A stretch of 64,000 nt of DNA from Fusobacterium sp. (GTDB lineage Bacteria; Fusobacteriota; Fusobacteriia; Fusobacteriales; Fusobacteriaceae), in the NCBI GenBank assembly GCA_019416865.1, contig DXWL01000008.1, positions 1 through 64,000 on the forward strand, written 5' to 3'. Positions 1 through 8,035 of the stretch are shown piece by piece. How positions within the stretch are numbered: position 1 is the first letter of the stretch; each line of letters begins with the position of its first letter. A model generated the notes under the pieces. That model did not search any database, was not told where the DNA came from, and saw nothing but the letters and a program-made list of their open reading frames with translations. A program made the position numbers and the translations under genes.

Positions 1-72
1 AAATTACGAAACAATTTTTAATATCGAGAATTTTATTTTTACAATTTTATAAATACAACAGCCCCAATTTTT

Positions 73-870
73 TTATAATTCTTCTCCTTGAAGAACATAT
101 TTTTTTATAGTATTTATAACTCCTCCGTTGTTATTATCTCCTCCACAATATTTTGCAATTTTTTTAAGTTCAGGATGAGCATTTTCCATAGCAAAGCTGT
201 ATTTTCCCTGCTGCATAAGTTCGTAGTCATTTAGATAATCTCCAAAAACCATTGTTTCGTCTTTTGAAATTCCAAGTTTTTCCTGAAGAACCTTAAGCCC
301 TTCTCCCTTATCAGCATCTTTATTGGTAATGTCTATCCATACAAAACCAGAAACAGCCACTTTAAAATCTTTATTATATTTTTTTACATAAGGATATGAA
401 TTTTCTTCTGCCCCTGTAAGATCACAGATTGTTATTTTAAGAGCTTCATCATCTACTTTTGTAATATCGTCTACAATTTCATATCTCTCATAATATTTTT
501 CTACCTCTTTTATAAGTTCAGGAAAAGAGTTTTCAATATATCCTTTTTTCTTTCCACAAAAAACAGGATTTGCACTTGGAATTTTTCTTATAGATTCTAC
601 AATTTCTACAACTCTTTCTCTGTCAAGGCATTTAGAATATATTTCTTTTCCATCTTCCACAATAAATGAACCATTTTCAGCTAAGATTACAAGTCCCTCT
701 TTTATTCTTTTAAAATATTCATAAATATTAAAATATTGTCTTCCACTTGCTGGAACAAAATATATCCCTCTTCTTTTTAGTTCATCAAAAACTTCCCAAA
801 AGTCATCGTGAAGTTTTTTATTATCATCAAGAAGTGTTCCGTCCATATCTGATACTATTAATTTTATCAT
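73..870 (-). CDS. Cof-type HAD-superfamily phosphatase
   Basis: A 265-aa cytosolic hydrolase of the HAD superfamily, Cof/YidA branch, which removes phosphate from small sugar phosphates or nucleotides. Motif I is at residues 8-12 (D8-M-D10-G-T, nucleophile and acid/base Asp). Motif IV is the C-terminal GDYLNDYEL, which supplies the Mg-binding acidic residues. The length suits a C2-capped Cof protein. The ATG follows a clean AGGGAG ribosome site. A second Cof-type gene lies at 12830-13609. The substrate cannot be told from sequence. The family call is firm. Confidence 0.88.
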   Translation of the reverse strand: MIKLIVSDMDGTLLDDNKKLHDDFWEVFDELKRRGIYFVPASGRQYFNIYEYFKRIKEGLVILAENGSFIVEDGKEIYSKCLDRERVVEIVESIRKIPSANPVFCGKKKGYIENSFPELIKEVEKYYERYEIVDDITKVDDEALKITICDLTGAEENSYPYVKKYNKDFKVAVSGFVWIDITNKDADKGEGLKVLQEKLGISKDETMVFGDYLNDYELMQQGKYSFAMENAHPELKKIAKYCGGDNNNGGVINTIKKYVLQGEEL

Positions 871-1021
871 TTAAGTTTCTCCCTCTGTTGTTTTTTATAT
901 ATTTTAATATTTTTATTAATATTTTTGAAGTCTTTATTTTATCTATTATTATTTTGGTTTCAATTTTACTGAAAAATGGAGTATAATAAATCAAAAGGTT
1001 TTTAAAATGGAGGTTTTGATA

Positions 1022-1615
1022 ATGATAAAAAATGTAATTTTTGATCTTGGAAATGTACTTATATCTTTTCACCCTGAAAAATTTACAGAGGAAAATGTAG
1101 AAGAAAAATATAGAAAAGATTTCTATAATTTAGTGTTTGGAGGAAAACAGTGGCAGGATTTGGACAGAGGAACTCTTGAATATGAAGATGCAGTAGAATA
1201 TTTTTCCTCACAGCTTCCTCAATGTAAAGATGCAATAAAAAAACTTTTTGACAGAAAAATTATTGATTGCCTTTCTCCTATTGAGGAAAATGTTGAAATT
1301 ATGAAATCTTTAAAGGGAAAATACAACCTTTATATTCTTTCAAATTTTCATTATCCTGCTTTTGAAAATATCTATAACAATTGGGAGTTTTTCAAAACTT
1401 TTGATGGAAAAATTGTATCAGGATTTCATAAACTTTTAAAACCTGAAAAAGAGATATATGAGCTTCTTTTAAATACATATTCTTTAAAACCTGAAGAATG
1501 TTTTTTTATAGATGATGTAAAGGTAAATATTGAAGGTGCAGAGAGATGTGGAATAAATGCAGTTCAGCTTACTTCTCCAGAGCTTTTAAAAGATGTCGTT
1601 AAAAAATATCTTTAA
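1022..1615 (+). CDS. HAD-IA family hydrolase (YihX-like)
   Basis: A 197-aa HAD hydrolase of the subfamily IA type. Motif I lies at the N-terminus (FDLGNV, with the second Asp replaced as in YihX/epoxide-hydrolase-like members). Motif II is ILSNF, and the late acidic motif is FFIDDVKVNIEGA. Members often dephosphorylate sugar phosphates. An upstream in-frame ATG at 1007 overlaps the GGAGG ribosome site (1009-1013), so the start is set at 1022, nine bases after it. It is divergent from the phosphatase at 73-870. The actual substrate is unknown. Confidence 0.85.
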   Translation: MIKNVIFDLGNVLISFHPEKFTEENVEEKYRKDFYNLVFGGKQWQDLDRGTLEYEDAVEYFSSQLPQCKDAIKKLFDRKIIDCLSPIEENVEIMKSLKGKYNLYILSNFHYPAFENIYNNWEFFKTFDGKIVSGFHKLLKPEKEIYELLLNTYSLKPEECFFIDDVKVNIEGAERCGINAVQLTSPELLKDVVKKYL

Positions 1616-1708
1616 TTAAATTCTTAAATAATAAAGTCAGGATATAAGAATATAGTAGAGAGATGTTATCTTTCTAAAATGGCTTTGAAAAACGGAAGAG
1701 GATTTTTT

Positions 1709-2041
1709 ATGATAGAATTCTTGAAAAAAATATTTCAAAAAATTCATAGCAGATATGAAGAAAAGGAAAAAGAAAGGAAGAAAGAAGAAAGACTTCTTAA
1801 AATAAGAACAGCTGCCTATAATTTAGGAACTAAAAGTGCATTAAAGCCAAAAGAAGTTTTCTTTTATATAACTTTTCCTAAAATATTAAAATTTTCAATG
1901 CTTGGTACAAAATATTCAATAATTGGAATTATGATTATTGGAGGAATTATAATGGGAATTCTTATTTTATTAGGAAGTTCAATTTCAGCAGTATTTTTGT
2001 ATGCAATACTTCCTATTATAATATTTTCAATAATTTTTTAA
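1709..2041 (+). CDS. Small membrane protein, unknown
   Basis: A 110-aa protein I do not recognise. The first ~35 residues are strongly basic and charged (many Lys/Glu, helical). The C-terminal half carries two hydrophobic spans of about 20 residues (IIGIMIIGGIIMGILILLG and the last 20 residues), suggesting a two-pass inner-membrane protein with a cytosolic N-terminus. The start at 1709 is chosen because GAAGAGGA lies just ahead of it; an in-frame ATG at 1679 lacks such a site. It is followed by a hairpin terminator at 2077-2110. Confidence 0.6.
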   Translation: MIEFLKKIFQKIHSRYEEKEKERKKEERLLKIRTAAYNLGTKSALKPKEVFFYITFPKILKFSMLGTKYSIIGIMIIGGIIMGILILLGSSISAVFLYAILPIIIFSIIF

Positions 2042-2076
2042 TATTGCAGAACGGATTTATGGGAATAAAAAATAAA

Positions 2077-2110
2077 GGAGTTGTTACACTTTTAAAAGTG
2101 CAGCAGCTCC
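2077..2110. terminator. Bidirectional hairpin terminator
   Basis: The arms GGAGTTGTTACACTT and AAGTGCAGCAGCTCC pair with a few wobble positions. There is an A-rich left flank and a T-rich right flank, so it can end both the + gene at 1709 and the - NUDIX gene at 2122. Confidence 0.75.
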
Positions 2111-2121
2111 TTCTATATTTT

Positions 2122-2757
2122 TTAATCAAAGTATACATCTTTTATATCATCTTTTACAAGATAATACAGTTGCTTTATTTGAGTTTCTAAAATTCTTGCT
2201 TCTGAAAGAGGTGGAAGATTATCTATATCAAAAAATCTTACATCATCAATATCAAAAGTATTTTTTAACTCTCCTGAAATCTTTTTACATAAGAATACAA
2301 TTTTATATGTATAAAAAGCTTCTTGAGGGTGAGGATGACATTTTTTATCATAAACAGCAAGAACTCTTACAACTTCAACATCAAGTCCTGTTTCCTCTTT
2401 CATCTCTTTTTTTATAACTTCAGAAGGAGTGAATCCAATGTCAGCCCATCCTCCTGGAATAGACCATTTTCCTGGATCAAGTTTTTCTTCAACCATTAAA
2501 ATTTGTCCCTGTTCATTAAGAAGAATCCCTCTTATATCAACTTTTGGAGTAGGATATTCTTTAGCAGGAAGATAAAAACTGCACAGATCCTCCATAGAAT
2601 TTTTTGAAATAATATTTAATATCTGTATATTTATATCTTTCAGTTCGTGATATCTTTCGTTGTCATATCCGTTATGTGCATACAAACATCCTAAGTCTGA
2701 AAGGGTAATACTTCTTTTTACAAGATTTATAAGTTCATTCAGTTTTTCCTTTTCCAT
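2122..2757 (-). CDS. NUDIX hydrolase with N-terminal helical domain
   Basis: A 211-aa NUDIX pyrophosphohydrolase, which cleaves nucleoside diphosphates linked to another group (ADP-ribose-like substrates are typical for this subgroup). Residues 1-60 form the small helical domain seen before many NUDIX proteins in low-GC bacteria. The NUDIX box starts with GGWADIGFTPSEV and continues KKEMKEETGLDVE, retaining the REx2EE-type Glu residues (first Arg replaced by Lys) that bind metal. It is transcribed from a strong promoter at 2805-2833, alone, and ends at the hairpin 2077-2110. The substrate is not determinable here. Confidence 0.85.
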   Translation of the reverse strand: MEKEKLNELINLVKRSITLSDLGCLYAHNGYDNERYHELKDINIQILNIISKNSMEDLCSFYLPAKEYPTPKVDIRGILLNEQGQILMVEEKLDPGKWSIPGGWADIGFTPSEVIKKEMKEETGLDVEVVRVLAVYDKKCHPHPQEAFYTYKIVFLCKKISGELKNTFDIDDVRFFDIDNLPPLSEARILETQIKQLYYLVKDDIKDVYFD

Positions 2758-2804
2758 TGTATAAAACAGCTCCTTTTTTAATGTTTATAAACTGCATTTT
2801 ATAA

Positions 2805-2833
2805 ATTATAATACGATTTTTTTATTTTGACAA
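2805..2833 (-). promoter_or_regulatory. Sigma-70 promoter for the NUDIX gene
   Basis: Read on the minus strand: TTGTCA, 17-bp spacer, TATAAT. This is near-consensus and sits about 50 bp before the NUDIX start codon. Confidence 0.7.
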
Positions 2834-2937
2834 CCTTTAATTATTCTTGTGCAGAAATAAAAATTTCAGAAAATTTCAACAATAAGAGTTTTTATACAGT
2901 CAAAAAATCATATATATCTACACTATTAGGAGGACAA

Positions 2938-4041
2938 ATGAAAAAACTTTTAATCTTATGCAGCTGTATAATGGCAGCTGTTTCAATTACAGCTTCTGCT
3001 TGTACAGGAATATCTCTTAAAACAAAAGATAATAACAACATTCAAGCAAGAACAATAGAGTTTGGTGAATATAATCTTAACAGCAGAGTAATTATATCTC
3101 CAAGAAATAGAAATTTTACATCTCTTACTCCCACGGGGAAACAGGACGGATACAAATGGAAAGCTAAATATGGATTTGTAGGAGCTTCTGTTGTGTATGA
3201 CCAATTTATTGGAGAGGGAATAAACGAGGCTGGACTTAATGCAGGACTTTTTTATTTCCCACACTACGGAAGTCTTGCAAAATTTACACCAGAAGAAAAA
3301 AATATCTCGGTAGCAGATATGGAGCTTGTAGGTTGGATGCTTTCAAATTTTGCTACTGTTGATGAAGTGAAAGAGGGACTTAAAAAAATAAAGGTTGTAA
3401 ATATAGCTTATGATGATAAGGGAGCACCTCTTCCAACTGCTCATTGGAGAATATCTGATTCCAAAGGAAATAATATAGTTTTGGAAATTATAAATAATGG
3501 AGAGGTAAAAATTTATGAAAACAAGATTGGGGTTATAACCAATGCTCCTGATTATGACTGGCAGATAAAAAATCTTAATAACTATGTAAATCTTTATCCA
3601 GGAAATGCAGCTTCTTACGAAGCAGAGGGACAAAAAATATTTTCTTTTGGAAGCGGAACAGGAGCTTTAGGACTTCCAGGAGATATTACTCCTCCATCAA
3701 GATTTGTAAGAGCATTTTATTTTATAAATTCTTCAAATATTCCTAAAAGCACTATAGATGGAGTAAATCAAGCTTTTCATATTTTAAATAATTTTGATAT
3801 TCCTATAGGGATTGAATATCCTGCTGAGCATAGAGATAAGATTCCTGCAAATCTTCCAAGTGCATCTCAATGGACTGCAGTAAGTGATCTTAACAATAAG
3901 ATTTTTTATTATAAAACTATGTTTAACAGCAGAGTGAGAAAAATAGATTTAAGAAAGATAGATTTCTCTAAAGTAAAATATACTTCTCTTCCTATGGATG
4001 AAAATGATGCAGAAGATATAAAAGAGGTTAATATACTTTAA
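2938..4041 (+). CDS. Exported choloylglycine hydrolase / penicillin V acylase family protein
   Basis: A 367-aa Ntn-hydrolase that cleaves linear amide bonds, as bile salt hydrolases and penicillin V acylases do. A Sec signal peptide (MKKLLILCSCIMAAVSITASA) ends exactly before Cys, so signal cleavage would expose the nucleophile (CTGIS) at the mature N-terminus. Other family residues are visible: Arg in QARTIEFG, Asn in INEAGLNAGLF, Asn in TNAPDYDWQ and Arg in PPSRFVR. The product should be periplasmic or outer-membrane associated, like Gram-negative homologues. The start follows TAGGAGGACAA; a TTG at 2827 in frame belongs to promoter-like DNA and is not used. Whether bile salts, acyl-homoserine lactones or penicillin V are the substrate is open. 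Confidence 0.85.
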   Translation: MKKLLILCSCIMAAVSITASACTGISLKTKDNNNIQARTIEFGEYNLNSRVIISPRNRNFTSLTPTGKQDGYKWKAKYGFVGASVVYDQFIGEGINEAGLNAGLFYFPHYGSLAKFTPEEKNISVADMELVGWMLSNFATVDEVKEGLKKIKVVNIAYDDKGAPLPTAHWRISDSKGNNIVLEIINNGEVKIYENKIGVITNAPDYDWQIKNLNNYVNLYPGNAASYEAEGQKIFSFGSGTGALGLPGDITPPSRFVRAFYFINSSNIPKSTIDGVNQAFHILNNFDIPIGIEYPAEHRDKIPANLPSASQWTAVSDLNNKIFYYKTMFNSRVRKIDLRKIDFSKVKYTSLPMDENDAEDIKEVNIL

Positions 4042-4044
4042 AAT

Positions 4045-4088
4045 AAAATTAAGCTGTTGCATTTATAAATTTGCAACAGCTTAATTTT
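4045..4088. terminator. Bidirectional hairpin terminator
   Basis: Perfect 16-bp arms AAAATTAAGCTGTTGC and GCAACAGCTTAATTTT lie between two convergent genes. The A/T-rich arm ends give a U-tract in both directions. Confidence 0.85.
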
Positions 4089-5037
4089 ATAATTTTTCCA
4101 ATACTTTTTTTATAATCTCTTCATGTGGAAGAGTGGAAGTGAATCCTGAAGCTTTAATATGCCCACCGCCACCAAAGATAGAAGCAATCTCATTGACATT
4201 TACATCATATTTACTTCTCATACTTCCTTTTATTACACCAGGTTTATCCTCTCTTAAAAATAGAGAAACCTCAGCTTTTTCATAAGACACAAGAGTTTCT
4301 ACAATCTCCTCTGTATCCTCTTTTCTTCCGTTAACTTTCTGCATATCTTCATATGAAAGGAAGAAATATACAAGTTTTTTCTCCTCGTCAAACTTCATCT
4401 CATACATAGCCTGTCCTAGAAGTTTTATAGCAGCCATACTTTTTGTATTTAAAAATTCTCTTACAATTTTAGAGTTATCTACACCAATGCTCACTAAATC
4501 TCCTGCCATTTGGAAAGTTTTTTCAGTTGCATTGCTGTGTTTAAAATTTCCTGTGTCATTTACAAGCCCTGTATAAAGAGCCTCTGCCATATCAATATCA
4601 ATTTCAGTTTCTGTAAATTTTAAAAATTTATAAACTACCTCACTTGTAGAAGAGATATCCTCTACATAATTTAACTGTCCATAACAAGGGTTGCTTATAT
4701 GATGATCTATATTTATTTTTTCACAATTTTCAATAAGTTCTTTTACAGTTCCAGTTCTTTCAAGGGTAGCACTGTCTACACACACAGCTAAGTCAAAAAT
4801 ATATTTTTCTTGTGGGTTATAGATCTCAGCTCTTTTTTCTAATTTTAAAAATTTTATTCTGTCAGGAGTTTTATCCTGAAGAACAAATCTTACATTACAA
4901 TTTTTATTTAGTTTTTCAATACCTTTCATAAGAGCTAGTCCAGAACCAATAGCATCTCCATCAGGATTAACATGAGAGGTAATTAAGATATTTCTGCTCT
5001 CCATTATTCTTTCTTTTATTTTTAAAAAATTATCCAT
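4087..5037 (-). CDS. nrnA: DHH/DHHA1 phosphoesterase, NrnA-like oligoribonuclease/pAp phosphatase
   Basis: A 316-aa cytosolic enzyme of the DHH family. NrnA proteins degrade 2-5-nt RNA and 3'-phosphoadenosine 5'-phosphate, and related members cleave cyclic dinucleotide products such as pApA. Seen: NPDGDAIGS at 24-32, DHH at 111-113, and the DHHA1 glycine motif GGGGHIKASGF near the C-terminus. Length matches NrnA. It begins 24 bases after the upstream DUF535-type gene, so the two are probably cotranscribed from the promoter at 6018-6046. A role in c-di-AMP turnover would fit the c-di-AMP riboswitch at 16428, but that link is inference. Confidence 0.88.
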   Translation of the reverse strand: MDNFLKIKERIMESRNILITSHVNPDGDAIGSGLALMKGIEKLNKNCNVRFVLQDKTPDRIKFLKLEKRAEIYNPQEKYIFDLAVCVDSATLERTGTVKELIENCEKINIDHHISNPCYGQLNYVEDISSTSEVVYKFLKFTETEIDIDMAEALYTGLVNDTGNFKHSNATEKTFQMAGDLVSIGVDNSKIVREFLNTKSMAAIKLLGQAMYEMKFDEEKKLVYFFLSYEDMQKVNGRKEDTEEIVETLVSYEKAEVSLFLREDKPGVIKGSMRSKYDVNVNEIASIFGGGGHIKASGFTSTLPHEEIIKKVLEKL

Positions 5038-5061
5038 TTTTCCTCCTGTATATGTTTTATA

Positions 5062-5985
5062 CTATGATACCATATTCTGAGAAAATATAACAGAGATCTG
5101 TTCTTTTAAGCTGTCAAGAATAGCATATCTTTTTCTGTATTCAGATCTTTTTTTACTTGGAACATCTTCTATATCTTTTCTGAAAAGTTTTTCAGGAAGT
5201 TTCCATAGCCCTGAATCCATTTTTTCTCCATTTAAGGTTTCTAAAAAACCATCGTAATCTGCTAAAATATGTTTTTTCTTTAGATATCTTTTAGTGATAT
5301 AGATATGTCTTTCATTTCCCACACAGATTTTTTCCATATGAGGTTTTAGATTTTCACACACATTATAAAGAGCTTCCATAATCACTCTTTTTGGGAAGAT
5401 TCCCCCCATACTTTTGGTAGCTCTTTTAATGCAGTCTTTGTCTACTGCTTTTACAGGTCCTTGAATCCCTCCGATAAAAAGAGTATCCTGCCCATTTTCT
5501 TTTATAAAACTGAAAGTTATGGTTGCAATAGAGATATTATCCTCTGTTACCATTTTTATATCCATATCTCCTTCTTTGTCAAAATTGGGATATAAAGAGA
5601 TAAAAATATTAAATATTTTTCCATCTGTTCCTGTTAGTTCAGCAAGTTTTATTGTTCCTTTTTTATAAAGTTCAGGAATAATATTTTTTGGAAAATAGTT
5701 GTCAATAAATTGATAATTTTCCTTTACTGATGAAAGTCTTTTAGATATATGAAACATATTACACAGATATGGTCTGTAGATTTTATTTATAAGTGATGTA
5801 TAAGTAAGAACTTTTTCTGAAAGATATTTGTGCTTGTACACAAAGTTAATAAGATTTATAGAATAAGGGATACAGCAAATTGTTCTGAAAATAAATCTTA
5901 TTTTTCTTTTCCAAGTGGTCAGTCCTCCTTTTTTACTGCTTTTTGTAAGTAGATTATAGTAAAATACTCCTATACTCAATTCCAT
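5062..5985 (-). CDS. DUF535 (VirK/YbjX-like) protein
   Basis: A 307-aa protein resembling the DUF535/VirK/YbjX family. These are cytosolic proteins of unclear biochemistry, linked in enterobacteria to peptide resistance and envelope homeostasis. Recognisable blocks are FIGGIQGP, the central ATKSMGGIFPKRVIMEAL and the Tyr/Lys-rich C-terminus ending SEYRKRYAILD. The start is set at 5985, after AAAGGAGGAAA; an in-frame upstream ATG at 6027 lies almost on the -10 box and is unlikely. It is the first gene of a two-gene unit with nrnA. Confidence 0.7.
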   Translation of the reverse strand: MELSIGVFYYNLLTKSSKKGGLTTWKRKIRFIFRTICCIPYSINLINFVYKHKYLSEKVLTYTSLINKIYRPYLCNMFHISKRLSSVKENYQFIDNYFPKNIIPELYKKGTIKLAELTGTDGKIFNIFISLYPNFDKEGDMDIKMVTEDNISIATITFSFIKENGQDTLFIGGIQGPVKAVDKDCIKRATKSMGGIFPKRVIMEALYNVCENLKPHMEKICVGNERHIYITKRYLKKKHILADYDGFLETLNGEKMDSGLWKLPEKLFRKDIEDVPSKKRSEYRKRYAILDSLKEQISVIFSQNMVS

Positions 5986-6017
5986 TTTCCTCCTTTTATT
6001 ATTTAGGGTTGCTTCAT

Positions 6018-6046
6018 AGTATAACACATTTTTTACATTATTTCAA
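6018..6046 (-). promoter_or_regulatory. Promoter for DUF535-nrnA unit
   Basis: Minus strand: TTGAAA, 17 bp, TATACT. It is placed about 30 bp ahead of the chosen start at 5985. Confidence 0.65.
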
Positions 6047-6067
6047 AGCAAAAATATAAAAATAAAA

Positions 6068-6093
6068 CAGACTCCATATTGAAAAGGAATCTG
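6068..6093 (-). terminator. Terminator of the flavodoxin-DUF2023 unit
   Basis: On the minus strand, CAGATTCC pairs with GGAGTCTG (one G-U) around a 10-nt loop and is followed by TTTTATTTTT. Confidence 0.7.
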
Positions 6094-6140
6094 CTTTATT
6101 GTTTATATATATTTAGATGTCGATGTAGGCTGTGTTTTTT

Positions 6141-6482
6141 CTAACCTGCTTTTCTAGTCAGGTATCTTTTACATTGCTGCTGAGTGTTATATCCTAAAAG
6201 TATTCCTAGAATAAAGTCCTCTTCAGCAGTGTATTCTTTTAGAGATTGTTTTTTAAATTTTTTTAAAACTTTTATAGGCTCACTGTTTCCAAAGAATATA
6301 TTGATATATCCTGATTTAAGTTCCTCTGTAATAGATTCATAACCACATTTTTCAAGTCTTTCCTCTATAAGCTCTCTGTTTTCTACTGGTGTTGTCAGAA
6401 GAGCAAGATTTCTTAAACCTTTATTAAGCTCATATAACATATGGAAAAATACACTTAATTCATTTCTCTTTTCGCTGCTCAT
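6141..6482 (-). CDS. DUF2023 family protein, flavodoxin partner
   Basis: A 113-aa protein that matches my recollection of DUF2023, a small family found directly beside a flavodoxin gene in Bacteroidetes and Fusobacteria. It is predicted cytosolic, with no membrane span. The C-terminal half (GILLGYNTQQQCKRYLTRK) is the most distinctive block. Its ATG lies one base after the flavodoxin stop codon, so translation is almost certainly coupled. A role as flavodoxin partner or regulator is inferred from this pairing only; no catalytic motif is visible. Confidence 0.72.
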   Translation of the reverse strand: MSSEKRNELSVFFHMLYELNKGLRNLALLTTPVENRELIEERLEKCGYESITEELKSGYINIFFGNSEPIKVLKKFKKQSLKEYTAEEDFILGILLGYNTQQQCKRYLTRKAG

Positions 6483-6483
6483 A

Positions 6484-6960
6484 TTATTTTACCTTTGCTG
6501 CCCAACTGTTTAATCTTTCTTCAGTAAGTTCGCTTTGGTTGTTTTCATCTATTACAAGACCTATAAAATCATCATCTACAACAGCTTTTGAATTTGAGAA
6601 AGAGTATCCTTCAGTGGAAGTTTTTCCCACAAGAGTGATTCCCTTATCCTTTATTGTTTCATAAATTGTTCCTATTCCGTCAACAAAAGTATCTCCAAAA
6701 GAAGCTTGATCTCCAACACCTATGAAGGCTACTTTTTTTCCAGTAAGATTTTTTCCAACAAGGATATCGATAGCTCCAAACCAATCATCCTGCAGATCTC
6801 CCATTCCCCATGTAGATGTAGCAAAAATTACAAAATCATAGTCTTCTACTTTATCAATTTCAGAAACAGGCATTACATCTGCTTCTAATAATTGTCCTGC
6901 TTTTTCAGCTATACTTTCTGTTACCCCTGTAGTACTTCCGTAAAAAATTCCTGTTTTCAT
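6484..6960 (-). CDS. fldA: Long-chain flavodoxin
   Basis: A 158-aa FMN-binding electron carrier. The phosphate-binding loop GSTTGVTESIA is at residues 7-17. The aromatic FMN contacts fall in TSTWGMGDLQDDWFG and the later GDQASFGDTFVDG loop. The extra segment after that loop marks the long-chain class. The start at 6960 follows GAAAGGAGAATTT; an in-frame upstream candidate at 6993 lies before that site. It carries a consensus promoter and is followed within one base by a DUF2023 gene. Possible clients in such anaerobes include pyruvate:flavodoxin oxidoreductase or the adjacent sulfite/nitrite reductase. Confidence 0.93.
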   Translation of the reverse strand: MKTGIFYGSTTGVTESIAEKAGQLLEADVMPVSEIDKVEDYDFVIFATSTWGMGDLQDDWFGAIDILVGKNLTGKKVAFIGVGDQASFGDTFVDGIGTIYETIKDKGITLVGKTSTEGYSFSNSKAVVDDDFIGLVIDENNQSELTEERLNSWAAKVK

Positions 6961-7035
6961 AAATTCTCCTTTCGGTTTGCTGGAAATCAGCAATTCTATA
7001 TATTTTTATTTTATAGTTTTCTCTTTTCTGAGATA

Positions 7036-7064
7036 ATTATATTATATTTTATTTTGATTGTCAA
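7036..7064 (-). promoter_or_regulatory. Consensus sigma-70 promoter for fldA
   Basis: Minus strand: TTGACA, 17 bp, TATAAT, a perfect consensus about 75 bp before the flavodoxin start. Confidence 0.8.
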
Positions 7065-7149
7065 ATAATTTTATAAAAATAATTTAAGTTTTTCTTAAAA
7101 ATTAATTTTTTTTATTGATTTATAAAGAAAAATAATATTTTAAAAGCTG

Positions 7150-7185
7150 TTTTTTCTAGAAAAAATTGAATGTTTATTATATAAT
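7150..7185 (+). promoter_or_regulatory. Palindrome and -10 box ahead of the siroheme reductase gene
   Basis: A perfect 16-bp palindrome, TTTTTTCTAGAAAAAA (7150-7165), is followed by a TATAAT -10 box at 7180-7185. There is no good -35 element; the palindrome overlaps where it would be, as a repressor or activator site would. No regulator is identified. Confidence 0.4.
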
Positions 7186-7222
7186 TATTTTATAGATGTC
7201 GGTATTTTTAGGAGGATAAATT

Positions 7223-8035
7223 ATGAACAGCTACAATGAAATGCTGAAAAGCGAGATAAGTGATTTTCGTAGATTAGGGCACAGATTTTTAGATAAAGAA
7301 GTTTCAGTGGGGGATTTTAAAGGAGCTTCTGGAGGAATGGGAGTATATGCTCAGCGTGGAGGAGAAAAGTTTATGATAAGACTTCGTACTTCTTCAGGTA
7401 TTATTCCTTTAAAGCATATGAAACTTATTGCAGAATTTATGGATGAATACAGAGTAAAACAACTTCACTTGACTACAAGACAGGCAGTACAGCTTCATGA
7501 TTTAAGAATAGATGATGTGTGTGATATTATGGAAACAGCTATTGACAATGGTTTATACACTCGTGGAGGAGGAGGAAACTTCCCAAGAAATGTATCTCTT
7601 TCTATAATGTCAGGAGTAGAAAAAAATGAATATTTTGATGTAACAGATTTTGCTCTGAAAACAGGAGAATATTTGATGAGCCAAATAACATCATACAAAT
7701 TACCAAGAAAATTAAAAATAGCTTTTTCTTCAAGTGATAAAGATGATGCAAATGCAACACTTAACGATTTAGGATTTATGGCAGCTGTTGAAAACGGAAA
7801 ACCATATTTCAGAGTATATCTTGCAGGAGGACTTGGAGGAAATCCTGGAGTATCACTTCATTATGATAAATTAATAGAGCCAAAAGATATTCTGTATCAT
7901 GTAGAAGCTATAACACAGCTTTTTATTGCTGAGGGAGATTATAAAAATAAGGCAAAAGCAAGAACAAGATATATTCCAGAAGAATGGGAACAGAAGCTTT
8001 CATGGAATGCTATGAAAAACATCTTGCAGAGGTAA
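7223..8035 (+). pseudogene. Siroheme sulfite/nitrite reductase, N-terminal part (frameshifted)
   Basis: The first half of a NirA/CysI-like siroheme-[4Fe-4S] reductase, which reduces sulfite to sulfide or nitrite to ammonia with six electrons. It includes the ferredoxin-like half-domain and the siroheme-contacting segment LTTRQAVQLHDL, plus GGGGNFPRNV. The native frame runs to about 7983 (ARTRYIPEE). After that the frame reads 17 unrelated residues to a stop at 8035. The missing C-terminal half continues in the -1 frame from 7984. Inserting one A in GAAGAATGGG would restore IPEE-MGTEAF and a ~518-aa protein of normal family length. There is no obvious slippery heptamer, so I read it as a mutation or sequence error. 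Confidence 0.85.

Noticed and set aside
2827..2937. 37-residue N-terminal extension of the choloylglycine hydrolase-like protein
   Set aside because: It would start at TTG in promoter-like DNA and bury the signal peptide; the AGGAGG before 2938 sets the start.
7970..7990. Programmed -1 frameshift in the reductase gene
   Set aside because: No slippery heptamer or downstream stem is visible at the junction; a one-base deletion explains the data better.
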